Below, piece after piece: positions 7,327 through 16,603 of a stretch of DNA of 64,000 nt. The position numbers were made by a program, and so were the translations under genes. Each line of letters opens with the position of its first letter. The first letter of the stretch is position 1. The stretch lies in contig JADKFR010000006.1 of assembly GCA_016717345.1 (NCBI GenBank), positions 62,001 through 126,000 of the forward strand. The letters run 5' to 3'. Source of the DNA: Propionibacteriaceae bacterium (GTDB taxonomy: Bacteria; Actinomycetota; Actinomycetes; Propionibacteriales; Propionibacteriaceae). The notes under the pieces were generated by a model. It ran no database searches, had not been told where the DNA came from, and worked only from the letters and a program-made list of their open reading frames with translations.

Positions 7327-10300
7327 ATGATCCAAGCCCCGAATCTCGACGGTGTGCGCACCGGCCTGCACCACTGGTGGCCGCGGGACGCCGAACAACT
7401 CGTCTCGACCCTGGCCGAGCGTTGGTCGGCGCCACGATCGGATCCGTTCGCCTTCGACCTGGCGATCGTTCCCGGCCCGGGGTTCCAGCGTTGGGTCTCC
7501 CAGCAACTTGCCTCCACCGGTGCCAGTGCCGGCGTGTGCGCGGGGGTCGAGTTCGTCTCCGGGGGAGCCTTCTGGAGGCGGCTGCTGGGCGATGACGATC
7601 CTTGGGCGCCCGATCGCTTGACCTGGCTGCTCGTGGAGATCGTCGCGGCCACGGCCGAACCGGGGTTGGAGCAACTCCGCCGTCATCTGGCGGCCGCCCG
7701 TGAACCGTGGACGGCATGCCGGCGGATCGCTCGGCAGTTCGCCAGCTATGCCCTGTACCGCCCAGCGATGCTCGCCTCCTGGGCGGCCGGGAATGATGCG
7801 GGGCCGACGGGTTCCGCCTTGGCTGAAGAGGCCTGGCAGCCGTGCCTGTGGCGGTTGACGGCGGCCCGGATCGGATATCACCCCGTGGCGGGGAGGGAGC
7901 GCCTCCTCGATCACCTTCGCGCTGCTCCAGCACCCGGGGTCCCGGCTCGGGTGGCCGTCCTCGCCCCGCCTCGGGTCTCTGATGGCAGCCTGGGAGTGTG
8001 GGCCGCCCTGGCGACCTGGCATCAGGTCGACGTGCTGATCCTGACGCCTTCTCCGAGCAGAGTGCCCGTCCCGGGTCACGCGGCCCCCCTTCGTCGCTCA
8101 GCGTGTGCCGTGGTCCCTGGACATCCCCTCAACGAGTCTCTGGCCATCGTGAGGGACGAGATCTCACTCCTGGCGCCGCGGCCGGCCCCCCACGTCCCCC
8201 CTCCTCAGCCCCTGCGGCCCGACACCCTCCTGGGCTGGCTGCAGCAGGATCTGGCCGACGACGTGACGCGGGGCGGACGGGTTCTGGCAGCTGGCGACCG
8301 CTCCGTCGGCGTGCACCTGTCACACGGCCTCGATCGCCAGGTGGAGGTACTTCGCGAGGTGCTGGCAGGACTCTTCGACGCTGATCCGAGCCTGGAACCG
8401 CGCGACGTCGTCATCATCACCCCCCAGGTTGATGCCGTGGCCTCGCTGGTGTCGGCAGCCTTCGGGTTGTCCGCGGCTCCAGGGGTCCATCCGGGTCATG
8501 GCTTCCGGGTTCAGGTCGCCGATCGATCGATCGCCCAGGTCAATCCCCTGGTCACCCTGCTGTTGGAGCTGCTTCGGTTGCCCGACAGCCGGGTCGAAGC
8601 CTCCCGGCTCGTCGACCTCTGCGCGCAAGGGTCGGTCGCTCGCAAGTTCTCCTTCACCCCCGATTCCCAGGAACGGCTCGCACGGCTGGTCGGCCAGTCC
8701 GGCGTCCGTTGGGGGCTGTCAGCGGCTGCCCGAGAGCGGTTCGGCCTGGGCAGTTTCGCCCAGAACACCTGGCTCGCCGGGCTCCAGCGGATGCTTCTGG
8801 GCGTCGCGCTCTCCGAACAGGAGGGGGTTTGGGTTCGGACAGTCCTGCCGTTGGACGATGTCGAATCCTCCGACATCGAGCTGATCGGTGGCCTCACCGA
8901 ACTGGTGGGGAGGCTGTCGCGGTTCATCGCCGACATCGACCGACCGACCACGGTGGCGGGCTGGATCGAACGGTGCCGCGCCGGCTTGACGTCCTTGATC
9001 GACCCGCCTGCGGAAGAACAGTGGCAGCTCAACGACCTGTGGACGGGACTGAATCGCCTCGCCGAGCAAGCGGATCGTGGGAGCGCAACGCTGACCCGGC
9101 ACGGTCTCATCCGCGCCGTGGAGGACGAGTTCGGCAACACCCCGGCCCGCGGAGGGTTCGGCAACGGCTCCGCGATCGTGTGTGGGCCTGCGTCGTTGCG
9201 TCACGTGCCCCATCGCGTTGTGATCCTGCTCGGCTGGGACGCTGAACGATTCCCCCGTTCCGGACGCCGTCACGGGGACGACCTACTCCGCCTCTCGCCC
9301 CTGGTCGGCGATCCCGCTCCCACCCTGGAGGACCGTCAGACCCTGCTCGACGCGGTCCACGCGACCCGCGAGTCGCTGATCGTCATCGCCCGCGCGCGGA
9401 GCGAGGCCACCAATGAGGCGGTCCCGCTGGCGGCCCCCATCCTCGAACTTCTGGACACCCTGAACGCGACCGCGGCCACACTCGGCGGGACCCCCGCCGG
9501 GCGCGCTGTGACGATCCAGCATCCCCTCCAGCCCTTCGACTCGCGCTACTTCGAGCCGTCTGCGGAGCCCGTCCACCCACGGCTGACCAGCTACGACCCG
9601 ATCGCCTTCGCCGGCGCGCGGGCGGCCCTTGAACCGCCGGTCCAGGAGGCCGGGCGTCATCACCTCGATCCCCTGCCACCGCCAGACCTCTCTGGAGGCC
9701 TCGGCCTGGACGACCTGACGGCCTTCTTCACCCATCCGGTGCGGGCACTGTTGAAGCAGCGTGCCGGATTGAGGCTCGGTGACTCACCGGCGGTGAGCGA
9801 AAGCATTCCCATCGCTTTGGACCACCTGCAGCGGTGGCAGATCGGGACTCGGATGCTCGGAGAACTCCGGGCGGGCCGCGAGGCCGAAGAACTCACGGTC
9901 GCGGAGTGGCTGCGAGGTTCGGTACCACCCGCTGAGTTGGGTCGGGCGGCGCTGACCTCCATCCTGAACGACGCGCAGAAGACCCTCAAGGTGATTCCTG
10001 CTGCTGCGGCCGAACCATCGGTGGTCCACGACCTGCATTCCTTGGTTCCGGTGGCCGACGGGGCGGGCGTCTGGTTGACGGGTCGGCTGGCCACCCAGGG
10101 TGACACCCTGCTTGCCGTGGAGTTCTCCGGACTCCAGCCGCGGCACCGTCTGGTGGCTTGGCTGCGGTTGCTGGCACTCGCCGCGACTGAACCAGGCCCG
10201 TGGCGGGCGGTGGTGATCGGCCGGGGTTACGCCTCGACCCTGACCGCCCCGGGTCCCGACACTGCTCGCGCGCTGCTGGGACGGTACGTGAGCCTCTATT

Positions 10301-10596
10301 CGCTGGGGCTGACCCGTCCGCTGCCGGCCACGCCCCGCGTCTGCGAGGCGTGGGCGTCCTTGCGTGCCAGGGGCGTTGATCCCAAGGGGTCTCCTGGCGA
10401 GTTGAAGCGCAGCTGGGAGTGGGACCGGGATGCCTCCTGGCAGGTGTTCTTCGCACTGATCGCCGATGTCCTCGAGCCACGCACCGACCAGGTGAGGTTG
10501 CCGGCACCCACGCCCGGGGAGGCGCTTCTCGTCGGCGCCCTTGCCGAGTTGATCTGGGCGCCCCTGTTGGCGCATGAACAGCGGAGAGGCCGATGA
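7327..10596 (+). CDS. recC: Exodeoxyribonuclease V subunit gamma (RecC)
   Basis: A RecC subunit of about 1089 residues in the RecBCD helicase-nuclease, which scans for recombination hotspots and guides the 3' strand. It has RecC landmarks such as FDLAIVPGPGFQRWVSQQL near the N-terminus, VVIITPQVDAVASLVSAAFG, and VVILLGWDAERFPRSGRRHGDD, and lacks functional helicase motifs as expected. ATG 7327 is preferred (a GGGTGGG-like sequence upstream); an in-frame GTG at 7285 is possible. The stop overlaps the recB start by 4 nt (ATGA). It opens a recC-recB-recD operon inserted between uvrD2 and nudC. Confidence 0.92.
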   Translation: MIQAPNLDGVRTGLHHWWPRDAEQLVSTLAERWSAPRSDPFAFDLAIVPGPGFQRWVSQQLASTGASAGVCAGVEFVSGGAFWRRLLGDDDPWAPDRLTWLLVEIVAATAEPGLEQLRRHLAAAREPWTACRRIARQFASYALYRPAMLASWAAGNDAGPTGSALAEEAWQPCLWRLTAARIGYHPVAGRERLLDHLRAAPAPGVPARVAVLAPPRVSDGSLGVWAALATWHQVDVLILTPSPSRVPVPGHAAPLRRSACAVVPGHPLNESLAIVRDEISLLAPRPAPHVPPPQPLRPDTLLGWLQQDLADDVTRGGRVLAAGDRSVGVHLSHGLDRQVEVLREVLAGLFDADPSLEPRDVVIITPQVDAVASLVSAAFGLSAAPGVHPGHGFRVQVADRSIAQVNPLVTLLLELLRLPDSRVEASRLVDLCAQGSVARKFSFTPDSQERLARLVGQSGVRWGLSAAARERFGLGSFAQNTWLAGLQRMLLGVALSEQEGVWVRTVLPLDDVESSDIELIGGLTELVGRLSRFIADIDRPTTVAGWIERCRAGLTSLIDPPAEEQWQLNDLWTGLNRLAEQADRGSATLTRHGLIRAVEDEFGNTPARGGFGNGSAIVCGPASLRHVPHRVVILLGWDAERFPRSGRRHGDDLLRLSPLVGDPAPTLEDRQTLLDAVHATRESLIVIARARSEATNEAVPLAAPILELLDTLNATAATLGGTPAGRAVTIQHPLQPFDSRYFEPSAEPVHPRLTSYDPIAFAGARAALEPPVQEAGRHHLDPLPPPDLSGGLGLDDLTAFFTHPVRALLKQRAGLRLGDSPAVSESIPIALDHLQRWQIGTRMLGELRAGREAEELTVAEWLRGSVPPAELGRAALTSILNDAQKTLKVIPAAAAEPSVVHDLHSLVPVADGAGVWLTGRLATQGDTLLAVEFSGLQPRHRLVAWLRLLALAATEPGPWRAVVIGRGYASTLTAPGPDTARALLGRYVSLYSLGLTRPLPATPRVCEAWASLRARGVDPKGSPGELKRSWEWDRDASWQVFFALIADVLEPRTDQVRLPAPTPGEALLVGALAELIWAPLLAHEQRRGR

Positions 10597-13500
10597 GCCA
10601 TTACGACCCGACCGGTCCCCTTCCGCTCAGGACGGTGGTCTTGGAGGCGAGCGCGGGGACGGGCAAGACGCACGCCATCGCCGCCCTTGCCACTCGGTAC
10701 CTCGCCGAGGGCGTCGTGACCGCGGAGAATCTCGCGGTGATCAGCTTCAGCCGGATCGCCTCGGCGGAACTGCGCTCTCGCGTCCGCGAGCGCCTGCGGA
10801 CGACCCACGACCTGCTGCGCGACAGCCTCGACGGACGCGAGGTGGTGTCGGCGGACGAGACCGTCGGCCTTCTGCTGGCCGCACCTCGGGGCGAACTCCA
10901 GGAGCGGGTCGGCCGCTTGCGACGTGCCCTGTCAACCCTGGATGCAGCCAGCATCATGACCATCCACGAGTTCTGCCAGGCGATGTTGCATGAACTGGGG
11001 GTCTTGGCCGACCAGGATCCGCAGGCGAGCCTGGTCGAGAACCTGACTCCCCTGGTCGACCAGGTCGTTGAGGATCTGTATCTGGCCCGGTACGCGGCCA
11101 GCCCGGCCGGACCGCCCTTCGTCCTCAAGACAGCCCAAGAGCTCGGTCGCGCCGCGGTCGATCGATGTGATGCCGATCTGGTGCCGCGAGTACTCGGTGG
11201 CGCCGCCCTGGAGCGGCTCGCCTTCGCGGAGGCCGTGCGGGTGGAAGTCGCCCACCGCAAGCGATGGATGGGCGTGTACTCCTTCGACGACCAATTGCTC
11301 AGGCTGCGTGACGCGCTGCGCCAGGCCTCCGCAGAGGTGGGTGGCGCGCGTCTGCGACGTCGCTGCCAGGTGGTCCTGGTCGATGAGTTCCAGGACACCG
11401 ATCCAGTTCAATGGGAGATCCTGCGCGACACCTTCCACGGCCAGGTGCCCTTGGTGCTGATCGGCGACCCCAAGCAGGCCATCTACGCCTTCCGCGGCGC
11501 CGACGTCACCGCCTACACCGACGCGGTGGCCACTGCGGGGGTCCGTTTCTCGCTCGCCGTCAACCACCGCGCCGATGCTGGAGTGGTCAAGGGCATTGCA
11601 GGCCTCTTCCACAACGTGAATCTCGGCCCGGGCATTGAGGTTCCTGCGGTGACGGCCAGTCATCTCGAGTCGCGACTGGTCGCTCCGGCCGGGGTTCCGT
11701 GGACGGCTCCGGTCCGCTTACGCTGCGTGGCGCCGGCAAGCCCGTTGGATGCGGTCTCGGCACGGCAATGGATCACTGCGGACGTCGTCAGCGAAGTGGT
11801 GAACCTGCTCTCCGGCTGCGTCGAGTTGCTCGACGGCGGGCCGCGACGCGCCGTCCGCCCCGACGACATCGCGATCCTGGTGAGCACGAACGCGCGCGGC
11901 CGCGACCTCGCGGACGCGCTCACTGCTGCTGGCGTCTCGGTGGCGTTCTCCGGGTCCGACTCCATCTTCGGTTCCGCGGCCGCTCGTGACTGGCAGGTCC
12001 TCCTGCAGGCTCTGGAGCAGCCGCGCGGCGACGCCATCCGGGCCGCCACGCTGACTGATTTCCTGGGAGGTAACCTGGCCAGCCTCGCCCAGGCCGACGA
12101 CAACAAGCTCGCAGAGGTGGCAGCGACCATCCATCGGTGGTCGCGGGTGCTCCTCGGCCAGGGAGTGGCAGCGCTGTTCGCCGACCTGCAGTCCTACGCT
12201 GACGCGCAGGGCCGCGACTTCCCGGCCCGGCTGCTACGCCGGCCCCGGGGCGAGCGGGACCTCACCGACTACCGCCACCTCGCCGAACTCCTTCACGCGA
12301 AGCACCTTGAGGGGCTGCGTGGGCAGGCCCTCGTGGCGTGGCTGAACGACGCGATCGAGAAGGGTGAAGGGACGGGCGAACGGATCCGACGCTTGGAAAC
12401 TGACCGCGACGCCGTCCAGATCATGACGGTGCACAAGGCGAAGGGCCTCCAGTTTCCGATCGTCCTGGTCCCCCAGGCAGCGGACCTGCGTCGCTGGGAG
12501 GACGAGGGGCAGGCCTTGGTCTTCCACAGCGAAGGCCGACGCGTCCTCGACCTCGGGGGGAGTTCCGCCCCCGGCCGCCTGCAACGCACAGTGGCGCACC
12601 AGCGTGAGGCGGCCGGCGACCGGCTGCGGTCGCTCTACGTCGCCGCCACCAGGGCCCAGTCGCAGCTGACCCTGTGGTGGGCCCGAACCGGACGCAACAC
12701 GGAGTCGTCCCCGCTCCATCGCCTCGTCTTCCGCGACCACGCGCGCGGCGGCGTCCCCGAGGACTGCTACCCCGTGGACGCGCTACCCGGGTCGGGACAC
12801 CCGCGGGACGTCGGGTGGCTCGCCGACGCGGGGATTTCGGTCGAGGAGGCACCGGCTCCCTCCCCTGCCCGGATGCCGTCCGCAGCCGGAACAGCCGGCG
12901 AATTGCGGCTGCCTCCTTGGCATCGGGTCATTGACCGGTCCTGGCGCCGCACCTCCTACTCCGGGCTCACCGAGGCCGTCCACGGGGCTGCGCCGACAGC
13001 TCTGATGGCAGGATCGGCCGTCGACGACGAGCCGTCCGGCGACGATTCGTTCTCGCAGGCCACTGTCGGCGCGGCCTCCCCGATGGCCGGCCTACCCGGC
13101 GGCACGACGTTCGGGAGTCTCGTCCATCGGGTCTTCGAGTCGGTGGACTGGCACGCGCCTGAGGAAGCTGACGAAGCGGCTCTGGCGAGACGTCTGCTTG
13201 CTGCGGCGGAGGACGGCCTGCGTCGCTTCCAGGTGGCAGGGGTGACACCCGGAGCACTCGCCCAAGCCCTGCTGCCAAGCCTCCTCACCCCCCTTGGACG
13301 CCTCACCAACGGACGAGCCCTCGCTGACATCGCGGTAGCGGACCGGCTGAGCGAGCTGGACTTCGAGTTCCCGCTCGGAAACGCCGACTCAGTCACCACC
13401 GTGGGCGATCTTGCCTCGCTGCTGGCGAACTGGCTGGAACCCAGCGACCCACTCGCGGGCTACCCCACCGAACTCGCTGGCCCGAAGCTGGCCGGTCAGG

Positions 13501-13919
13501 TGTTGCGGGGCTTCCTCACCGGCAGCATTGACTCGGTGTTGCGACTCCGTACGCCCAGCGGGCCACGCTTCGTGGTGGTGGACTACAAGACCAACCGACT
13601 GGGCCCGCCGGAGCAGTTGACGCTGGGTCACTACACCAAGCCCGCCATGGCCGCGGAAATGATGCGGACCCACTACCCGTTGCAGGCCCTGCTGTACTGC
13701 GTGGCGCTCCACCGCTTTCTGGGTCAGCGACTGCCGGGGTACGACCCCACCCGCCACCTCGGTGGTGCCGGCTACCTCTTCGTGCGCGGCATGGCCGGAC
13801 GCCCGGGCGAGGCCGCCGACCCCCTCGGTGAACCCGACACCGGTGTCTTCACCTGGTTTCCGCCCGCGGGCCTGGTCTGCGCCGCCTCGGATCTGCTGGC
13901 CGATCGGAGCGCCTCGTGA
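10593..13919 (+). CDS. recB: Exodeoxyribonuclease V subunit beta (RecB)
   Basis: 1108 residues. Slow 3'-5' motor and nuclease of RecBCD. Walker A is ASAGTGKT (19-26), motif II VDEFQDTDPVQ, motif III IGDPKQAIYAFRGAD, motif V MTVHKAKGLQFP, and motif VI LYVAATRAQSQL. The C-terminal RecB nuclease motif VVVDYKTNRLG (Asp and Lys of the metal site) is present, so both activities look intact. It overlaps recC and recD by 4 nt each, implying translational coupling. Confidence 0.94.
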   Translation: MSHYDPTGPLPLRTVVLEASAGTGKTHAIAALATRYLAEGVVTAENLAVISFSRIASAELRSRVRERLRTTHDLLRDSLDGREVVSADETVGLLLAAPRGELQERVGRLRRALSTLDAASIMTIHEFCQAMLHELGVLADQDPQASLVENLTPLVDQVVEDLYLARYAASPAGPPFVLKTAQELGRAAVDRCDADLVPRVLGGAALERLAFAEAVRVEVAHRKRWMGVYSFDDQLLRLRDALRQASAEVGGARLRRRCQVVLVDEFQDTDPVQWEILRDTFHGQVPLVLIGDPKQAIYAFRGADVTAYTDAVATAGVRFSLAVNHRADAGVVKGIAGLFHNVNLGPGIEVPAVTASHLESRLVAPAGVPWTAPVRLRCVAPASPLDAVSARQWITADVVSEVVNLLSGCVELLDGGPRRAVRPDDIAILVSTNARGRDLADALTAAGVSVAFSGSDSIFGSAAARDWQVLLQALEQPRGDAIRAATLTDFLGGNLASLAQADDNKLAEVAATIHRWSRVLLGQGVAALFADLQSYADAQGRDFPARLLRRPRGERDLTDYRHLAELLHAKHLEGLRGQALVAWLNDAIEKGEGTGERIRRLETDRDAVQIMTVHKAKGLQFPIVLVPQAADLRRWEDEGQALVFHSEGRRVLDLGGSSAPGRLQRTVAHQREAAGDRLRSLYVAATRAQSQLTLWWARTGRNTESSPLHRLVFRDHARGGVPEDCYPVDALPGSGHPRDVGWLADAGISVEEAPAPSPARMPSAAGTAGELRLPPWHRVIDRSWRRTSYSGLTEAVHGAAPTALMAGSAVDDEPSGDDSFSQATVGAASPMAGLPGGTTFGSLVHRVFESVDWHAPEEADEAALARRLLAAAEDGLRRFQVAGVTPGALAQALLPSLLTPLGRLTNGRALADIAVADRLSELDFEFPLGNADSVTTVGDLASLLANWLEPSDPLAGYPTELAGPKLAGQVLRGFLTGSIDSVLRLRTPSGPRFVVVDYKTNRLGPPEQLTLGHYTKPAMAAEMMRTHYPLQALLYCVALHRFLGQRLPGYDPTRHLGGAGYLFVRGMAGRPGEAADPLGEPDTGVFTWFPPAGLVCAASDLLADRSAS

Positions 13920-15733
13920 ACCAACCCGACCTCGCAGTCAGCCTGCCCGAGGGATTGTTGCGGGACATGCATGCCACCGGGCTGTTGTCGTGGGGCGACG
14001 TCCACGTGGCCCAGAAGGTGTCGTTCCTCTTCGACGAGCGCGACCAACGGGTCCAGGTGGCGCTGGCGTTGACCGTCCGTGCTCTTCAGGCGGGGTCGAT
14101 CTGTCTCGACCTCTCCTCGGTACGGCAGCAGCGGTTCGACACCGACGAGACCCAAGCCGCGGTGCCGGACGACCTGTGGCCCGAACCGACCGCCTGGCGA
14201 GGGGCCATCGAAGCCAGTGACCTGGTCAGCCTGGGTAGTGAGGCGCCCCCTCGGCGCCCGCTGCGGCTGGTGGGTGACCTCCTCTACTTGGAGCGCTACT
14301 GGCAGGAGGAATCGACGGTCGCCGGCGAACTGCTGGCGCGCAGGTCGCCGACAGCGCAGGAGCCCTCACCCAGCACGCTGCTGGCGGCCCGCCGCGAACT
14401 GTTCGGCACCGAGGGTGACCCTGACCACGAACTGGCGGCCGTCGTGAGCGCCACCTCCCAGGTCACGGTGATCGCCGGCGGCCCAGGGACGGGAAAGACG
14501 ACCACCCTGGCCAGGGTCCTGGGGATGTTGGTGCGGACGGCGCCGACCTTTCCTTCGATTGCGCTCGCCGCACCAACCGGCAAGGCTGCCGTCCGGATGG
14601 AGGAGGCGCTGACCGAGGCGTTGGGCGGCCTGCCCACCGACCTCGCTCAGGCCCTGAGTGGCCTTCGGGCAACCACCATCCATCGGCTGCTGGGCCCGCT
14701 GCCGGAGACCCGAAACCGCTTCAGCCACGATCAGGGCAATCCACTACCTCACGACGTGGTCGTGATTGATGAGGCCTCCATGGTCTCGGTGACGCTGATG
14801 GCCCGCCTGCTCCCCGCCTTGCGGCCGCAGGCTCGGTTGATTCTGGTGGGAGACCCCAATCAGCTGGCCCCGGTCGAGGCGGGCGCAGTGCTGGCAGACA
14901 TCGTCGAGGCTGCGACCCCCGCCCCGCCGGGACTGGCCGCGGTGCGGAGAACATCAGGCCTGCCGGATTCCGGGCCAGTGGTGCGCCTTCGCCGCAACTA
15001 CCGGTCAACCCCCACGATCGCAGCTCTTGCCTCGGCCGTGCTCGCTGGAGACGAGGCAGCCACCGTGCAGATCGCGGCGTCCGGGGGCGCCGGCATCTGC
15101 TTCGAGGCGCAGGCCGCCGACACCGGGCTCGCGAGGCGCGTCGTGGTCACGGGCGGCGAGATGATCGCGGCTGCCCAAGAGGGACGGGTACGTGACGCCC
15201 TGGATGCGCTCGAGGTCCACCGGCTGCTGTGCGCCCACCGCCGGGGCCCCTTCGGTGTCGCCCAGTGGTCACGTCGCGTGGAGGAATGGCTGGTCGAGGG
15301 CGTGGCTGGTTTCGACCCGAGCCAGATCTGGTACCCGGGTCGCCCGTTGATGGTGACCCAGAACGCCAGGGACCTGGGGCTGTTCAACGGTGACACCGGC
15401 GTCGTCGTTCGTCACGGGGATGAGCTGCGCGCCCATTTTGCGCGCGGCAGGCAGATCCACTCTGTCTCACCGTTCCTGCTCGATCAGGTGCAGACCATTC
15501 ACGCCATGACCGTGCACAAGGCTCAAGGCAGCCAGTTCGATGAGGTGACCGTGGTGCTGCCGCCCCCTGACTCCCCGCTACTCACCCAGGAGTTGCTGTA
15601 CACGGCGATCACGCGCGCCAAGCGGGAGGTGACCCTGATCGGCTCGGAGGAATCACTGCGCCAGGCGGTGCGGCACCGAGCCCGCCGGGCCAGCGGCCTG
15701 CGGGACCGTCTCCGGTCAGGCGAGGACGTGTGA
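13916..15733 (+). CDS. recD: Exodeoxyribonuclease V subunit alpha (RecD)
   Basis: 605 residues; the 5'-3' SF1B motor of RecBCD. The N-terminal region is followed by Walker A GGPGTGKTTT (about 187-196), Walker B VVVIDEASMVS, motif III ILVGDPNQLAPVEAG, and the C-terminal motifs MTVHKAQGSQFDEV and LLYTAITRAKREVTLIGS. The GTG start overlaps the recB stop (GTGA). Its 3' end overlaps convergent nudC by 18 nt. Confidence 0.94.
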   Translation: MNQPDLAVSLPEGLLRDMHATGLLSWGDVHVAQKVSFLFDERDQRVQVALALTVRALQAGSICLDLSSVRQQRFDTDETQAAVPDDLWPEPTAWRGAIEASDLVSLGSEAPPRRPLRLVGDLLYLERYWQEESTVAGELLARRSPTAQEPSPSTLLAARRELFGTEGDPDHELAAVVSATSQVTVIAGGPGTGKTTTLARVLGMLVRTAPTFPSIALAAPTGKAAVRMEEALTEALGGLPTDLAQALSGLRATTIHRLLGPLPETRNRFSHDQGNPLPHDVVVIDEASMVSVTLMARLLPALRPQARLILVGDPNQLAPVEAGAVLADIVEAATPAPPGLAAVRRTSGLPDSGPVVRLRRNYRSTPTIAALASAVLAGDEAATVQIAASGGAGICFEAQAADTGLARRVVVTGGEMIAAAQEGRVRDALDALEVHRLLCAHRRGPFGVAQWSRRVEEWLVEGVAGFDPSQIWYPGRPLMVTQNARDLGLFNGDTGVVVRHGDELRAHFARGRQIHSVSPFLLDQVQTIHAMTVHKAQGSQFDEVTVVLPPPDSPLLTQELLYTAITRAKREVTLIGSEESLRQAVRHRARRASGLRDRLRSGEDV

Positions 15734-16594
15734 CCCTGGCGTGAGGTGGCCCGATTGCCACGCCTGGATCATTCGGCGGGCGATCGAGGTCGTCGGCGGG
15801 AGCGACACCTCGCGTGCTGCCACCGCTGCCCGGAGTTCAGCGCGGTTGAACCACCGCGCCTCCTCGATCTCCGTGGGATCCAGCGTGACGTTGGGGTCTC
15901 CCGTCCTCGCGACGAAGGCGACCATGAACGAGCGCGGAAAAGGCCACGGCTGGGAACCGAGATAGCGCAATTCCTCCAGCACCAGGCCCACCTCCTCGGC
16001 CACTTCCCGGTGCACGGCCTGTTCCAACGACTCGCCGACCTCGACGAACCCGGCGAACACGGACATTCGACCCGGCTCCCAGACGCGCTGACGCCCCAAC
16101 AGCAGACGGTCCTCGCTGTCCTGAACCGCGACGATGACCGCGGGGTCGACGCGGGGATAGAGCTCACGCTGGCATCCCCGGCACTCCCGTGCCTGGCCCG
16201 CCAGACGCGGCGCGGTTCCCGATCCACACCGGGGGCAGAACCCTGATTCGGAGTGCCACCCCACCAGGCCGACGGCCGCAAAGGCGATCTGCAGGTCGGC
16301 GCTGCCCAACTGGTCCATGACCGACCGCAGCGGAACCCCGACGTCGGCCAGGTCGGCTGCGATGGCGAAGTAGGGGCGTTGATCCACCAGGCCCAAAAGC
16401 AGGTGCTCGGAGGGACTGAAGTCCCCCCAGGGACGGACGAAGTCCAGCTTTTCCCCCCGCCAGGCCACCAAACCTGCCGGGTCCACCGCGAGGACGAGGG
16501 CATGGGCCTCCTCCCAGCGGGCCTGAACCCAGGCGTCGTCGGCGCGATGCTCCTCGGACTTGTCCAGTGGGCTGGGAGCGATCCAGATCGTCAC
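15716..16594 (-). CDS. nudC: NudC-type NAD(+) diphosphatase (Nudix hydrolase)
   Basis: 292 residues. Cleaves NAD(H) to NMN(H) and AMP; family members also remove NAD caps from RNA. The zinc ribbon CPRCGSG...CRGC precedes a complete Nudix box beginning GFVEVGESLEQA and containing REVAEEVGL, followed by the NudC signature SQPWPFPRSFM. GTG start at 16594, 9 nt after the adnB stop, so it is probably the last gene of adnA-adnB-nudC. In mycobacteria nudC (Rv3199c) lies in the same neighbourhood, with a channel gene between it and Rv3201c that is absent here. Confidence 0.92.
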   Translation of the reverse strand: MTIWIAPSPLDKSEEHRADDAWVQARWEEAHALVLAVDPAGLVAWRGEKLDFVRPWGDFSPSEHLLLGLVDQRPYFAIAADLADVGVPLRSVMDQLGSADLQIAFAAVGLVGWHSESGFCPRCGSGTAPRLAGQARECRGCQRELYPRVDPAVIVAVQDSEDRLLLGRQRVWEPGRMSVFAGFVEVGESLEQAVHREVAEEVGLVLEELRYLGSQPWPFPRSFMVAFVARTGDPNVTLDPTEIEEARWFNRAELRAAVAAREVSLPPTTSIARRMIQAWQSGHLTPGSHVLA

Positions 16595-16603
16595 CTGGTC
16601 AGG

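Noticed and set aside
13916..15733. RecD as a stand-alone RecD2 helicase
   Set aside because: It is coupled by overlapping codons to recB and recC, and its length is typical of RecBCD-type RecD.
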